Positions 24,101-31,000 of a stretch of 64,000 nucleotides of DNA are shown here, one piece after another. The DNA is taken from the NCBI GenBank assembly GCA_958510875.1, contig OY294070.1, positions 22,559,631-22,623,630 of the forward strand, written 5' to 3'. Below the pieces are notes generated by a model. It did no database searches. It was not told where the DNA came from and saw only the letters and a list, made by a program, of their open reading frames with translations. The first letter of the stretch is position 1. Every line of letters begins with the position of its first letter. The stretch comes from Endomychus coccineus (Eukaryota; Arthropoda; Insecta; Coleoptera; Endomychidae). The translations under genes were made by a program, and so were the position numbers.

Positions 24101-25163
24101 TTTATAACAGCAATTGCCCAAACAATTTGATAATATTTATAAGATGATGTCAAAATCATACTTTTTGTTTTACTTTAAGTTTAGTATTAAATAAATAAGT
24201 TTCAATGCTATTTAAAGACCTATTAAATATACAATAATCATTAGGCAAATCATGACCTAATGTAATAGGTTTACAGTAAATAGAGGCACCAATATAGCGT
24301 GTCCAAGTTTAATGTTTATGGCAAGGTGGAGAACAAAAAAACAGGCTGCGACTGTTCTATATAAGTTTATCTGAATAAAATTTTTGGTCTAGATCTTCTA
24401 CGTATATAACTTCAATTGTGAGTTTTGGTATATTATAGAAATTTGTTTATTTTTTTATTCATTTGTGTTTCAATGACATTTGTATTTGGAATCGTAGTAC
24501 TTAACTGATAGTTAATAAATTAAACATTTAGGAAAAAAAATTATTAACTATGAACATAATAAATTAAATAAGGCTGACCTATATTTGAGGCATGTTTACA
24601 AGCTTTACATTGAAGCTTAAAACAATATAGTTTCCAAGAAATCTCAAAAGCAATTTTTAACTCAACTAGTCAACTATGGTCAAATTACCCCATTGTAGGT
24701 ATACATGAACACATCCTAGATGTTCTCATTTCTTGAGAGATAATTCAACGGAATGAAAGCCCCATCATCTAGCATGATCAGATTTTAATGGGACCTATCT
24801 ACCAGGATATTTACATTCAGCTGCCTAATAGATGAGTTCCGTGAACCTACTTCCGTAGGTATTAACTGGACTCACCTTAATCAGTGCCAGCAAAGGTGAA
24901 AATACTATGGTAACTTTTTTATCATACAATAATGCAGGTAACTGATAGCACAATGATTTTCCAGATCCTGTAGGCATGGATACCAGGACATCATTGTTTC
25001 CTGAAATAATAAAACACTAATGATTGATTAGAATCTATATATATATAAATATATATGAGTTACTCTGTGAAATTTGTAGTATTGCATTTTTTTGCAGTTT
25101 GGATTTGAATTTCTCATGTTTAAAATTTTTCTTAAGAACTTCAGTTATTGTTTCTTCATCCAT
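2122..25163 (-). CDS. RecQ5: RecQ5-type ATP-dependent DNA helicase, 11 exons
   Basis: Join (minus strand): 25163-25064, 25000-24876, 23293-23129, 19656-19483, 19419-19016, 16550-16308, 12839-12630, 12381-12261, 12211-11936, 6355-5455, 2198-2122. All junctions are GT-AG and all phases agree, giving 932 codons including the stop. Seen in order: Walker A MPTGSGKS (about residues 42-49), DEAH box (148-151), LTATAGAD motif III region, motif [12 protein letters not shown], RecQ zinc-binding cysteines C-x15-C-x3-C-x2-C, a KIX-like segment (about 515-606), a canonical PCNA-interacting box QRTIGDFF (676-683), and a C-terminal SRI-like domain (from about 866) of the kind that binds the RNA polymerase II tail. 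This order is diagnostic of RecQ5 among RecQ helicases; vertebrate RECQ5 strips Rad51 and restrains RNA polymerase II. The length is close to vertebrate RECQ5. The gene appears intact despite heavy intronic transposon load. Confidence 0.9.
2350..4560 (+). repeat. Degenerate repeat array with splice-acceptor-like TTATTTTACAGCCT motifs
   Basis: The motif TTATTTTACAGCCTA or a close variant recurs at least ten times (near 2366, 2666, 2776, 2951, 3051, 3191, 3461, 3658, 3899, 4215, 4415). A larger unit is visible as well: the block containing AATTTGGAAGGAGCAAAATG recurs near 2980, 3700 and 4250, and the GAAAAATCTTTGAGATATTA block near 3118, 3811 and 4328. Units are 0.55-0.7 kb and diverged by substitutions and indels. 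The array fills most of RecQ5 intron 10, antisense to the gene. Confidence 0.75.
5455..6355 (-). CDS. RecQ5: RecQ5 exon 10 (PIP box and SRI-like domain)
   Basis: 300 codons plus one base. The first half holds QRTIGDFF (6125-6148), which matches the PCNA-box consensus Q-x-x-I-x-x-F-F. A disordered acidic/basic linker follows ([14 protein letters not shown]). The end, [20 protein letters not shown] then [12 protein letters not shown], matches the Set2-Rpb1-interacting fold of RECQ5. An apparent stop just after DKSK is inside the intron, because a perfect gtaagt donor precedes it. Confidence 0.9.
6700..7351. mobile_element. hAT-like MITE, 652 bp
   Basis: Terminal inverted repeats of about 30 bp: the left end (6700-6733) and the reverse complement of the right end (7322-7351) share AGAGTTCTATATA and TATAGAGGAGACAAGT. 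The flanks are tttataac (6692-6699) and cttataac (7352-7359), an 8-bp target duplication with one mismatch. No transposase is encoded. It lies in RecQ5 intron 9. Confidence 0.7.
7360..8450. other. Intron sequence without recognised features
   Basis: Part of RecQ5 intron 9. The short open frames here have no recognisable protein similarity and no splice signals; I see nothing else. Confidence 0.4.
8459..8491. mobile_element. 33-bp palindromic insertion with 8-bp duplication (excision-footprint-like)
   Basis: Arms CATAGAGATCAT and ATGATCTCTATG, flanked on both sides by ACTATACT (8451-8458 and 8492-8499). It starts CA, ends TG and sits immediately before the mariner-derived frame. Confidence 0.75.
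8500..9141 (+). pseudogene. Tc1/mariner-superfamily transposase, C-terminal part, one nonsense mutation
   Basis: A single frame of 214 codons with one in-frame TAG at 8887-8889. Catalytic-domain landmarks are present: HDEAKF (Asp about residue 17), [10 protein letters not shown] (Asp 107) and, after the stop, [17 protein letters not shown] with the third acidic position (Asp 144 or 149). This is the insect family in which the last motif is [12 protein letters not shown]. The N-terminal helix-turn-helix DNA-binding half is missing, and I could not find terminal repeats. A dead element in RecQ5 intron 9. Confidence 0.8.
9142..10178. other. Intron sequence, no recognised features
   Basis: The first 300 bases may be the 3' end of the mariner-derived element. 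The rest is unassigned AT-rich DNA. Confidence 0.35.
10179..10445 (+). CDS. Short unassigned ORF, disrupted at its 3' end by a palindromic insertion
   Basis: 88 codons with a non-ATG-favoured beginning ([17 protein letters not shown]...). The composition looks more protein-like than its neighbours ([19 protein letters not shown], then [17 protein letters not shown]). I do not recognise the family. The last 12 codons come from a 27-bp palindrome plus its 8-bp duplication (10408-10442); without it the frame would run on into Val-Lys-Ile-Gln-Val-Val-Gly-stop. It may be an exon or a transposon fragment. Confidence 0.3.
   Translation: MNIQTSFFKSLTVKVKSDIILKKLVFIGVNEVQAIVELPELHIFRTDCYHVKDRNALNGYIRKNLDFYFIPHTMRKATRSILDLVGGK
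10408..10434. mobile_element. 27-bp palindromic insertion with 8-bp duplication
   Basis: Arms CAACGAGGTCTA and TAGACCTCGTTG with TAC between. Flanked by GAGGAAAG on both sides (10400-10407, 10435-10442). The same arm sequence occurs in another insertion at 54429-54451. Confidence 0.8.
10724..10910. mobile_element. P-like MITE, copy 1 (187 bp)
   Basis: Termini CACGGTCGTATATACAGGTC at the left and the reverse complement at the right, extending to about 29 bp with GGGAACTC. Flanked by GCTGCGAC at 10716-10723 and 10911-10918, a perfect 8-bp duplication as made by P-superfamily transposases. It is the shortest copy and has lost the THAP-type exon seen in copies 2-5. Confidence 0.88.
10919..10959. 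repeat. 41-bp hairpin, possible palindromic footprint
   Basis: Starts CATAAAGCATGTAAA and ends TTTACATGCTTTATG. The flanks gctgcgac and gatgcggc agree at 6 of 8 positions, so it may be an old member of the CA...TG palindrome set. The outer flanks (GATGAAGC / GCTTCATC) are also inverted, so it could equally be one larger hairpin. Confidence 0.45.
11166..11317. repeat. Perfect 66-bp inverted repeat with 20-base loop
   Basis: Bases 11166-11231 are the exact reverse complement of 11252-11317, separated by 20 bases. No mismatch was found on manual alignment. It lies in RecQ5 intron 9 and could fold as a long stem when transcribed from either strand. Confidence 0.9.
11936..12211 (-). CDS. RecQ5: RecQ5 exon 9 (KIX-like region)
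   Basis: 92 codons including [20 protein letters not shown]. In vertebrate RECQ5 a KIX domain at this position contacts RNA polymerase II; the helix pattern ([17 protein letters not shown]) fits. Donor gtgagt at 11935. Confidence 0.85.
12261..12381 (-). CDS. RecQ5: RecQ5 exon 8
   Basis: Found from phase rather than an open frame. Acceptor ttattag, then [20 protein letters not shown] and a Lys/Glu-rich helix [20 protein letters not shown]; donor gttgta (GTTGTA, weaker than consensus). The following intron is only 49 bases. Confidence 0.8.
12630..12839 (-). CDS. RecQ5: RecQ5 exon 7 (zinc-binding module)
   Basis: Reads [20 protein letters not shown] then KCDICVDKK. The cysteine spacing C-x15-C-x3-C-x2-C fits the RecQ zinc-binding subdomain of RecQ5. 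A 3-kb LINE-bearing intron precedes it. Confidence 0.93.
13020..15121 (+). mobile_element. 5'-truncated non-LTR retrotransposon (LINE, jockey/CR1-like) in RecQ5 intron 6
   Basis: An open frame to 14867 is followed by a 3' UTR and a (AAAT)n tail at about 15088-15121. The 5' boundary is near 13020-13032, where the endonuclease domain should be but is absent. I found no clear target-site duplication. It is oriented opposite to RecQ5. Confidence 0.85.
13032..14867 (+). CDS. Reverse transcriptase ORF2 fragment of the LINE (611 codons, open)
   Basis: Reads through all central RT motifs without a stop: [71 protein letters not shown] and [11 protein letters not shown] (catalytic YADD). The C-terminal thumb and Cys-poor tail follow. 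The N-terminal apurinic-endonuclease domain is missing through 5' truncation, so the element cannot be autonomous, and the first codon (TTG) is only where the open frame begins. The long open frame suggests recent insertion. The clade (jockey versus CR1-like) is not certain. Confidence 0.88.
   Translation: MSAHNQFSMLRRELKRATNSAYNEYIVSIENNLKQDPTKLWNFINSKKGTRGFPAEMDYGDVKLTTPQEISNTFAHLFSQSYITQPTLANLDSESLSNEHDISILYFSQEEVEFALKKIKNKSTSGPDMIPAFLLRDCAPIFSVPLTHLFNRCLTSSTFPLVWKLTKVCPILKSGDRADVHNYRPISIFSNFAKAFESLIYNRVYFKVHSRLLNIQHGFVRGRSTSTNLASVTQYIAENMDSGFQVDVIYTDLSKAFDRLDHRLLLSKLDGIGFSVELLSFIASYLSDRRQFVVVNGQRSVEYLASSGVPQGSILGPLFFNIFANDISIGLTVLCLLYADDFKMFFVIKSTFDCYLLQRSLDMMVVWCSANKLSLNVNKCCVTSYTNKTNLIIFDYNVDGTILKRPATYKDLGVIFDPKLSFISHLESVMEAANRLLGFIVRSCRDFSDMDTLKLLFITFVRSRLEYASVAWFPGYAVHRDALESVQRRFLKYLSFRTDGFYPIRGIPNSFLLDKFNMSSLSRRNNYVLQASLYKLLNNLIDCPMLLERVNFLVPRLNSRSANTFYLQTPRTNLLKLSPLFCMCHAYNTNDTSTKYDIFNSSLKQIARLLR
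15122..16307. other. Intron remainder with a short Penelope-LTR-like fragment
   Basis: Most of this is unassigned. Around 15950-16000 the string TTTTTAGTGGATAAG followed by GTGATAGTTTCTT resembles the end of the Penelope-like remnant at 47090-47130. A run of short frames at 15803-16208 has no recognised similarity. Confidence 0.4.
16308..16550 (-). CDS. RecQ5: RecQ5 exon 6 (motif VI)
   Basis: Reads [20 protein letters not shown] then [15 protein letters not shown], with the arginine-finger motif VI, and ends in the first part of the zinc-binding module (VVEYCENAG). Acceptor ttttaag, donor gtaagc. Confidence 0.95.
16755..17025. repeat. Diverged tandem duplication, unit about 165 bp
   Basis: Two blocks (16755-16860 and 16917-17025) share TTTCTTGAATTAAAAGTTTC, GCTTTACCGTAA, TAGCAGA-CCAC-CAGAG and ATTTCAGCA in the same order and orientation. 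Confidence 0.6.
17045..17100 (-). repeat. Fragment of the repeat found at 35440-35740
   Basis: Contains, on the minus strand, GATTCTTGACCCAG-TATGAATT...ATTCTCGGGAA-TAGGTCA in the same order as 35440-35500. This shows that the repeat family extends beyond the inverted repeats noted there. Confidence 0.65.
17560..18470. repeat. Large GC-richer inverted repeat (foldback structure)
   Basis: Outer arms: 17562-17765 reversed matches 18325-18470, sharing CGATATCCAGGGCGTCAGGA, CTCGGGAAATTTTT-like and CCCCAAAAACCCCCGAGA-like segments. Inner arms: 17929-17977 pairs with 18037-18083 through GGGGGTTTTCAAAGTCGCCG and its complement. GGGGG/CCCCC tracts make it stand out from the AT-rich surroundings. No protein is recognised in it. 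Confidence 0.7.
19016..19419 (-). CDS. RecQ5: RecQ5 exon 5 (second RecA-like domain)
   Basis: Begins with the Val codon following GAD ([11 protein letters not shown]) and includes [18 protein letters not shown] (motif IV), [11 protein letters not shown] and [16 protein letters not shown] (motif V). Donor gtgagt leaves AG of an Arg codon. Confidence 0.95.
19483..19656 (-). CDS. RecQ5: RecQ5 exon 4 (DEAH box)
   Basis: 58 codons, [20 protein letters not shown] then [18 protein letters not shown] and LTATAGAD. It contains motif II (DEAH), the aromatic-rich loop typical of RecQ (SQWGHDFRP) and motif III. Donor gtaagt. Confidence 0.95.
19722..19815 (+). repeat. Direct repeat flanking the palindromic mariner element (left copy)
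   Basis: AATAAATCATTGAAACAATA and about 70 further bases recur at 22203-22300 in the same orientation, so the mariner insertion lies between two diverged copies of an older tandem duplication in RecQ5 intron 3. Confidence 0.7.
20530..20993 (-). pseudogene. Tc1/mariner transposase fragment, left arm
   Basis: Minus-strand frames read [20 protein letters not shown] and [14 protein letters not shown], then, after a frameshift near 20800, [17 protein letters not shown] and [20 protein letters not shown]. The [14 protein letters not shown] motif has Asn where the family normally has the last Asp. The N-terminal half is absent. Confidence 0.8.
21060..21540 (+). pseudogene. Tc1/mariner transposase fragment, right arm
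   Basis: Plus-strand mirror of the left arm with several stops and frame changes. [20 protein letters not shown] and [20 protein letters not shown] remain readable near 21380-21500. Here the last Asp (NPLD) is kept, unlike the left arm. Confidence 0.75.
22203..22300 (+). repeat. Direct repeat flanking the palindromic mariner element (right copy)
   Basis: Diverged second copy of 19722-19815, sharing AATAAATCATTGAAACAATA, ATACTAATAAGTCACAATAC and ATATCAGTAAGCAATATATT. Confidence 0.7.
22301..23128. other. RecQ5 intron 3, remainder
   Basis: AT-rich DNA with nothing recognised. Confidence 0.35.
23129..23293 (-). CDS. RecQ5: RecQ5 exon 3
   Basis: In-frame 55-codon exon: [18 protein letters not shown] onward to [15 protein letters not shown], the RecQ motif Ib region (YITPE). 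Acceptor cttttag, donor gtaaaa. Confidence 0.9.
23477..24300 (-). pseudogene. LINE reverse-transcriptase 3' fragment in RecQ5 intron 2
   Basis: Minus-strand pieces: [60 protein letters not shown], and in another frame [18 protein letters not shown]. These are the conserved post-RT segment (KYLG...DxxL, then LQxxQNRxMRxIL) of CR1/jockey-type LINEs. At least one frameshift near 23750. It resembles the fragment at 43858-44430. Confidence 0.8.
24876..25000 (-). CDS. RecQ5: RecQ5 exon 2 (Walker A)
   Basis: Reads [20 protein letters not shown] and on to FSPLLALIK. It contains the nucleotide-binding motif I (GSGKS) and motif Ia. Donor gtgagt at 24875, acceptor tttcag at 25001. Confidence 0.92.
25064..25163 (-). 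CDS. RecQ5: RecQ5 exon 1 (start codon)
   Basis: ATG at 25163 reads [14 protein letters not shown] and on to the start of the helicase core ([10 protein letters not shown]). The donor gtaact follows 25064. Intron 1 is only 63 bases. The first codon of the next exon is completed across the junction (A+GA, Arg). Confidence 0.85.
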
Positions 25164-25411
25164 TATGTACACCACTATAACGAGAATTTGCTCATGGACA
25201 TGAAACGTTTTATGAATAAAAACTTAGGATAATTGGAGGATTACGAGTGACAGGTAAATTTTTATTAGATGATTTGTGATATGTGTACACTGAATGTGAC
25301 AAACAAGGAACAAACTGTGGAATCTGGGAATAATATATCATTAAATAAACGTTTTGCGTATCTATGGTTTTTGAAAACTTAGAACCTAACCTAACTCAAT
25401 AAAGATAAACC

Positions 25412-25428
25412 CATAGAGATCAAGAATG
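25412..25428. mobile_element. 17-bp insertion with 8-bp duplication (footprint-like)
   Basis: CATAGAGATCAAGAATG lies between two copies of GATAAACC (25404-25411 and 25429-25436). The insert is nearly the reverse complement of the 16-bp insertion at 54180-54195 and shares CATAGAGATCA with the one at 8459. It directly abuts P-like element copy 2. Confidence 0.7.
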
Positions 25429-25435
25429 GATAAAC

Positions 25436-26318
25436 CAAGGTCGTATATACAGGTCTGGGAACTCGAGGCTGTTTCCTATGTGAGAAGTGAGTCCGCTAAG
25501 CGTCATCTGTTGCGTAGTACCAATAGGGTGGCGCATGAGTCGAGGAATGATCTCTGGCACGTATACGACCGTGCTCTCTGGCAACTGTCATTGTTGACTT
25601 GTAAATACAAGGAATACTGATGTTTTTAAAAAAAAATTACGAAACCGTGCATTGTGCCGAAATGCAAAACGGGGTACAAAAGTGTAAAGCAAAAAACTTC
25701 TGTTTTTAAAGTGCCCAAAGATGCGGAAATGCGAAAAAAGCGGATGCTTGCGATTCCGGATAGAAATCGTTTTAACGAGGTCTTTTATGTGTGCGGGCAT
25801 GTATAACGAAATGGGGAAGTAATTTTTAAGGTGAGTGATTCATTTTGACAAGAGTAACAATTATATTCTTCTATCAAATCAGAATAGTGAATATTGCGTT
25901 AAGAGAAAAATTATTTTACTTAATAATGTGATTGTTGCCATACTTTGATCCAAGCGCCAGCATAAGTCGAGGAATGATCTCTGGCACGTATACGACCGTG
26001 TTCTCTGGCAACTTTCATTGTCGACTTGTAAACACAACGAATACCGGCGTTTTTAGAAAAAAATTACGAAACCGTGCATTGTGCCGAAATGCAAAACGGG
26101 GTACAAAACTGTAAAGCAAGAAACTTCGGTTTTTAAAGTGCTGAAGGATGCGAAAAAACTGGATGCTTGCGATTCCGGATAGAAATCGTTTAAGCGAGGT
26201 CTTTTATGTGTGCGAGCAAGTATAACGAAAAAGGGGAAGTTATTTTTAAGGTGAGTAATACATTAATGACAAGAGTAACAGTTCTATTCCTCTCTCAAAT
26301 CAGAATAGTAAATGTTGC
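25436..26318 (+). mobile_element. P-like element, copy 2, internally duplicated and lacking its right end
   Basis: Left terminus CAAGGTCGTATATACAGGTC (one change from CACGGTCG). The THAP-type segment occurs twice (about 25640-25800 and 26055-26225), each with the string AAACCGTGCATTGTGCCGAA, separated by a piece that normally lies further right. Homology to the other copies stops near 26318 without the right inverted repeat, so this copy probably arose by unequal rearrangement and cannot move. Confidence 0.75.
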
Positions 26319-26652
26319 AGGATGCGGTATTCCTCATGCTATTGGTCAGCGGGTGATAAAACGCTGGAAGAAAAAGCTATATTTGTTTTGATTCGATTTA
26401 ACTTGGATTTGCATATCGATTATCTTCTTGCCACAAACTCTGTGGTATAACATTTCTTGCTTTCTTTATCATAGAATATATAGCACTTAGTTCTTTATGT
26501 TGTCCGTTCATGGTTCAATAACCCTTTTATATTATCTCAACAATTTCAGCAAAATTCCGTATTTTTTATTTTATAGTTGTTCTGATTTTTGTATTAACTA
26601 GCTCTTTCTGATTGAAATCGAAACATTCGAAATCACTAAATAAATATCTGAA

Positions 26653-26787
26653 CATGTTACTATCAACAGTAAAGCAATGATCTAGATTCGTATGATCAGA
26701 TTGAAATTTAATACTACTACGAAAATATTCCTGAATACATTGATATAATGGAAATTAAAGAGGAGTCTACAGAATTTCAGGAATTCA
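26653..26787 (+). pseudogene. Decayed copy of the zinc-finger gene 5' exon
   Basis: Aligns with the 5' exons at 27935 and 55062: AACATGTTACTATCAACAGT, a broken middle with a TGA in frame, YYYENIPEYIDIMEIKEEST and an intact-looking donor ending TTCAA|gtaagt. An internal ATG at 26748 could still start MEIKEESTEFQEFK. Confidence 0.65.
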
Positions 26788-26839
26788 AGTAAGTTTATGT
26801 CAATGTTAGTAATGACTTACTAAAGTTTAAGACAAATCC

Positions 26840-27860
26840 TGCTACTTAGTTTCCAACTGCCTGTAAATACCTAAACAAACCCTGGATCCCAAAATTTTGC
26901 AGATTTTGATATTAGGGGCAAGATAGATGTTCTTTTCTGGAGACATATTATAGCTTTTAATGTAATTGGTAGTTACATAATAACTTGAATTCGTGACCTC
27001 ACATAGTAATAATTGAACAGGTGTTCGAAAAGGTGGGTACAAAGTGGAAAAAATAATTCCCACTGCAAAACCTGTTGGCAGCCAACTTAAACTTTTCACA
27101 GATTATACTACACTTTAAACAACAGTTAGATCCAAGAAGAGGACAATCGATTTTGGCACATTTAGACTATGGCGATTTATGTGATTTGAAGGTCATTTTC
27201 AAGGTCACCAACTATTTTGACAGCTAGCATTATAAAATTTTCTTAAAATATGACAAAAGTGTCTGTACTATTTACCTTTTTTTTTGTATTTCTGTAGGTT
27301 AATGCATAAAAGAAATAAGCTTACAGACATCATTCCAAAAATTTCAATACCTTATACAAAAAAAAAACTGGCAGGATTTGGCTCTTGAACTTTGGTAGGT
27401 CATTAGTAACATTGGTATGATTCATGAAAATAAATGTGATCGAATATAAAAAAATGATGTACAAAAGGGACTTACTTGGCATGGTATGCCCCATATTGAG
27501 TATAACTTACTACTTGTTCAAATAGAAGGGGAATGAAATATTTTCGAATGGAATAGTTCTTTTTATACAGTTAATTCTTATAATTTGCTTTGTTCAAAAA
27601 GTGATAGAAAAAATAAATATCAAAATCATATGAAAAATCATTTTGTCTATGGAAATCAAAGTGATAAGAATCCACAAAATAGATTATATCAGATTTTTGA
27701 ATTATGTATAACAGATACAATTAAAAGACGGAAAGAAATTAATTTGGGAAGTTTTGGATATCCTTGTTAGACAACGAATTACTAGACTGACTTACTAATC
27801 CAATATAATTTGTTTTTTTTTGTCAGATTGATCAAGTAAAAATATTTTATCCTTCCATTT
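26840..27860. other. Spacer with unassigned short frames
   Basis: A minus-strand frame (26842-27099) and a plus-strand frame (27585-27770) have no recognisable similarity. Probably old transposon sequence. Confidence 0.3.
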
Positions 27861-27864
27861 TCAG

Positions 27865-28065
27865 AATCGAGAAGTGCAGTGTAGATGAGGAATTGGAAGG
27901 TCTGCCACAATTGAAATCGATACCATCACTAAACATGTTATCAACAGTAAAGAATGAACCAGATTGGGAAGATCAAATTCAAATTAAATACGAAAATATT
28001 CCTGAATACGTAGACATAAAGGAAATTAAAAAGGAGCCTGCAGATTTTCAGGAGTTCAAAGAAAA
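27865..28065 (+). CDS. Chimeric exon: zinc-finger exon-2 start fused in frame to an exon 1
   Basis: After an acceptor (ccattttcag) the frame reads IEKCSVDEELEGLPQ, which is the start of exon 2 in Z1 and Z4. It then continues without a stop through LKSIPSLN, which is 5' UTR-like in the paralogues, into MLSTVKNEPD of exon 1. If spliced in, it would give a longer N-terminus. Confidence 0.5.
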
Positions 28066-31000
28066 GTATGTTTATGTCTATTGAATAATTTGCTACTTGT
28101 TCAAATAAAAAAGAAATGGCATATTTTTATACAATTAATTTTCATAAAAAGTGATCCCAAATAAATATTAAGAATACATCATATGTTTAGAAAAAATATG
28201 TTTTCTCTTCATAAGTTTAATTTAATTTAATTTCTCTCATAACAATTATTTAAGAACTACCAATAAAAAGGTGATATACTTGGAAAATACAATTGCTTGT
28301 CTTTAGACCATTGAAGTATATTATTTATATCATTTTGATGTACAATTTTATCTGCAACCAAAAATAATGTAAACTGAGCAACATATTGCTTGGATAGCCT
28401 CTGACTAGCTACTTTTTGTTTGCGCTTATGCAGATAAGATTTAAAAAAAAACAAGTTTATCATGTAAACCAAATTCATACTCTTGTTAAATAATGAAGAT
28501 TTTTAAAAGAAGTGAACAAGACCTTTAAAAATATAAGCAGGAATATTATCAGAACCAATTGCTTTGTTTGCCTTGAACTGTCTCAAAGCTCAACCAATAT
28601 TTTCCTCATCCACATCTTTCAACAGCATGTTTCTGTGTATAACACTAGTGTTATACACAGAACTGAAGTAGGTAGCGAATGCATTTGCTACTCCCGAACA
28701 TCTTCGTTGTTATACCCCTAGAATCTTTTTCGGAATTTATGAACTGCCAAAACAACTTGGGATCGCTGTTAATATGACTTGCAGCTTCTGTTACATAATA
28801 TTTAAAAGCAACATCAGTTCCAGTTTAGCTCTTAATAATTTGAACTCTTCTTTTAAAATGGTACTATTATTATATTTAAGTTTTATTCAGATACAGTTTT
28901 TTTTCTTTAAATCACATTTTGGAACACATTCATTGAAGATTCAAATATTTTATCATAGAAATGTTGTGTAGCATGATTTATGTCAGTAAATGATTTCAAA
29001 TGTTCCCAATCCATTAGGGAAAACATATGCTGAAAAGGAACTATGGTTGTCCTTGTATGGCGTTCTTTTTTATTGGTAGTTTTGTACTCCTTTTCGGTTT
29101 TATGAAAAAACTGATATGATAATTTTATGGAAAATTGGATGCTGATAAATGAACCGTTTTGAAATATAGAGAAATTTTGTCAACAAAATATGTGAAAATA
29201 GGGGCATATTTTAGAAAAATTTTTGGTGTTTATACATTGAAATGTATGTTCTACCACATTAAACCAACGATGTTTTCACGTCTATATACATATTTCCTAT
29301 ATAATATGCGTTAAAACCAAAATATATATAAATGATTTTCCACCCTCCTGTGGCAAACTCGAAGGATAATTTTGAAATTTAGTGTATTCTTATAGAAAAT
29401 TTGATGCTGAATAACTTTTGTTTGAATCTTATTTCGCTAAAATGCACCCTTTCAAAGTTATAAGCAATTGTTGGCCGAAAAACCGGAAAAATCGTATATA
29501 CAGGGTGTCCAGGTTTTAGTAGCCGAACTTTAACAGTTGATAGAAAATCTGATTTTGAGAAGAAAAGTTCCCATTAACATATATGCACAGACGCTTAATT
29601 TTTGAGATATAGGGTGTTGAATTTTATAAAAAATATCTTAATTTTGCTTGTATCTCCAAAGATAATCAACATGTCTCGATGAAACGTGACGTGGATGCGT
29701 AGATAGGTTACCACATTTGCACATAATTTGCGACCGGTATCACTTCCAGTGGCGTAGATATAGGTATTTAATAACAATAAATTAACCCGAAAAGTGTTAT
29801 CACCCTGTGAAGGCTACTTTTTAGGAACAAACTTGAATGCAAAACTTGAATCGAAACAAATAAGGTCTCTTGATATTTCTTTGTATCTGGCACCATTTCA
29901 CGGCAAACTTGATTTTTGTGATTAATTACCACCACCATGAAAATCGGATAAAAATTGGAAAAAGGTTTTCGTTGAAGTTAGAAGATCTATTATAGTACGA
30001 CGTTGTCAACTATGTATACAAGAAAATAGGAATCATTTTGAATAATTCCTTTGAAATTAATACCCAAAAGTTAGAAAATTTGTCTTGTTAACTCTTGTTT
30101 GGCGGACTTACTATAAATTAAAGTACATTGTAGTTATCTGGTTTAAAAATATTTGGAAATAAAAATTTGTTTTTCGGTCTTTCTTTGAAATATATCACTG
30201 TAGAGATTAAGAAAGACAGCTTATTTTATTTTTGTCACTCAACAACGCTTTTTGAATTAAGGTTCTTCTTTTTCCAATTTTCACCCGATTTTCAAGTAGG
30301 CGGTAATTAATCACAAAAATTAAATTTGACGTGAAACTGTGGCAGGTACAGTGAAATATCAGGAAACCTTATTTGTTTCGATTTGAATTCTGCATCGAAA
30401 TTTGTTCCTAAAAAGTAGCCTTTACAGGGTGAGAATACTTTTCGGGTCAATTTATTGATATTAAATACCTATGTCTACGCCACTGAAAGTGATACCGGTC
30501 TCAAATTATGTGCAAATGTAGTAACCTATCTATGCATCAGTGGTACTAAATTTCATTGTGACATCTTAATTATCTTCGGAGATATAAGCAAAATTAAAAT
30601 TTTTTTTATAAAATTCAACAGCCTGTATCTCAAAAATTAAGCGGCTGTGGATATATATTAATAGGAACTTTTTTCTCAAAATCAAATTTTCTATCGACTG
30701 TTGAAGTTCTGCTACTAAAACCTGGGACACCCTGTATATACAGGGTGTTTTAGTTTTTTCGTTCATAACTTCGGCAAAAGATAGAACTTCTAAAAGTAAT
30801 AGGGGTCTTTCATATACAATTTTTCTCTAAATCACTTCGTTTTCGAGATACAGGGTGCTGAAAATGAAAAAAAAAAATTAGTTTTTTGCGAATATCTCCG
30901 GAACCGTTCATCGTACAGAAAATAACTTTTGTAAGCAATCTCTACTCATAGTAAGCCGATTTGTGCAATAAAATTAATTTTTTTATTCATCATTGGTGAA

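Noticed and set aside
28633..28660. 28-bp palindrome (arms CTGTGTATAACACT) as another scar
   Set aside because: No direct duplication at its borders; starts CTG rather than CA.
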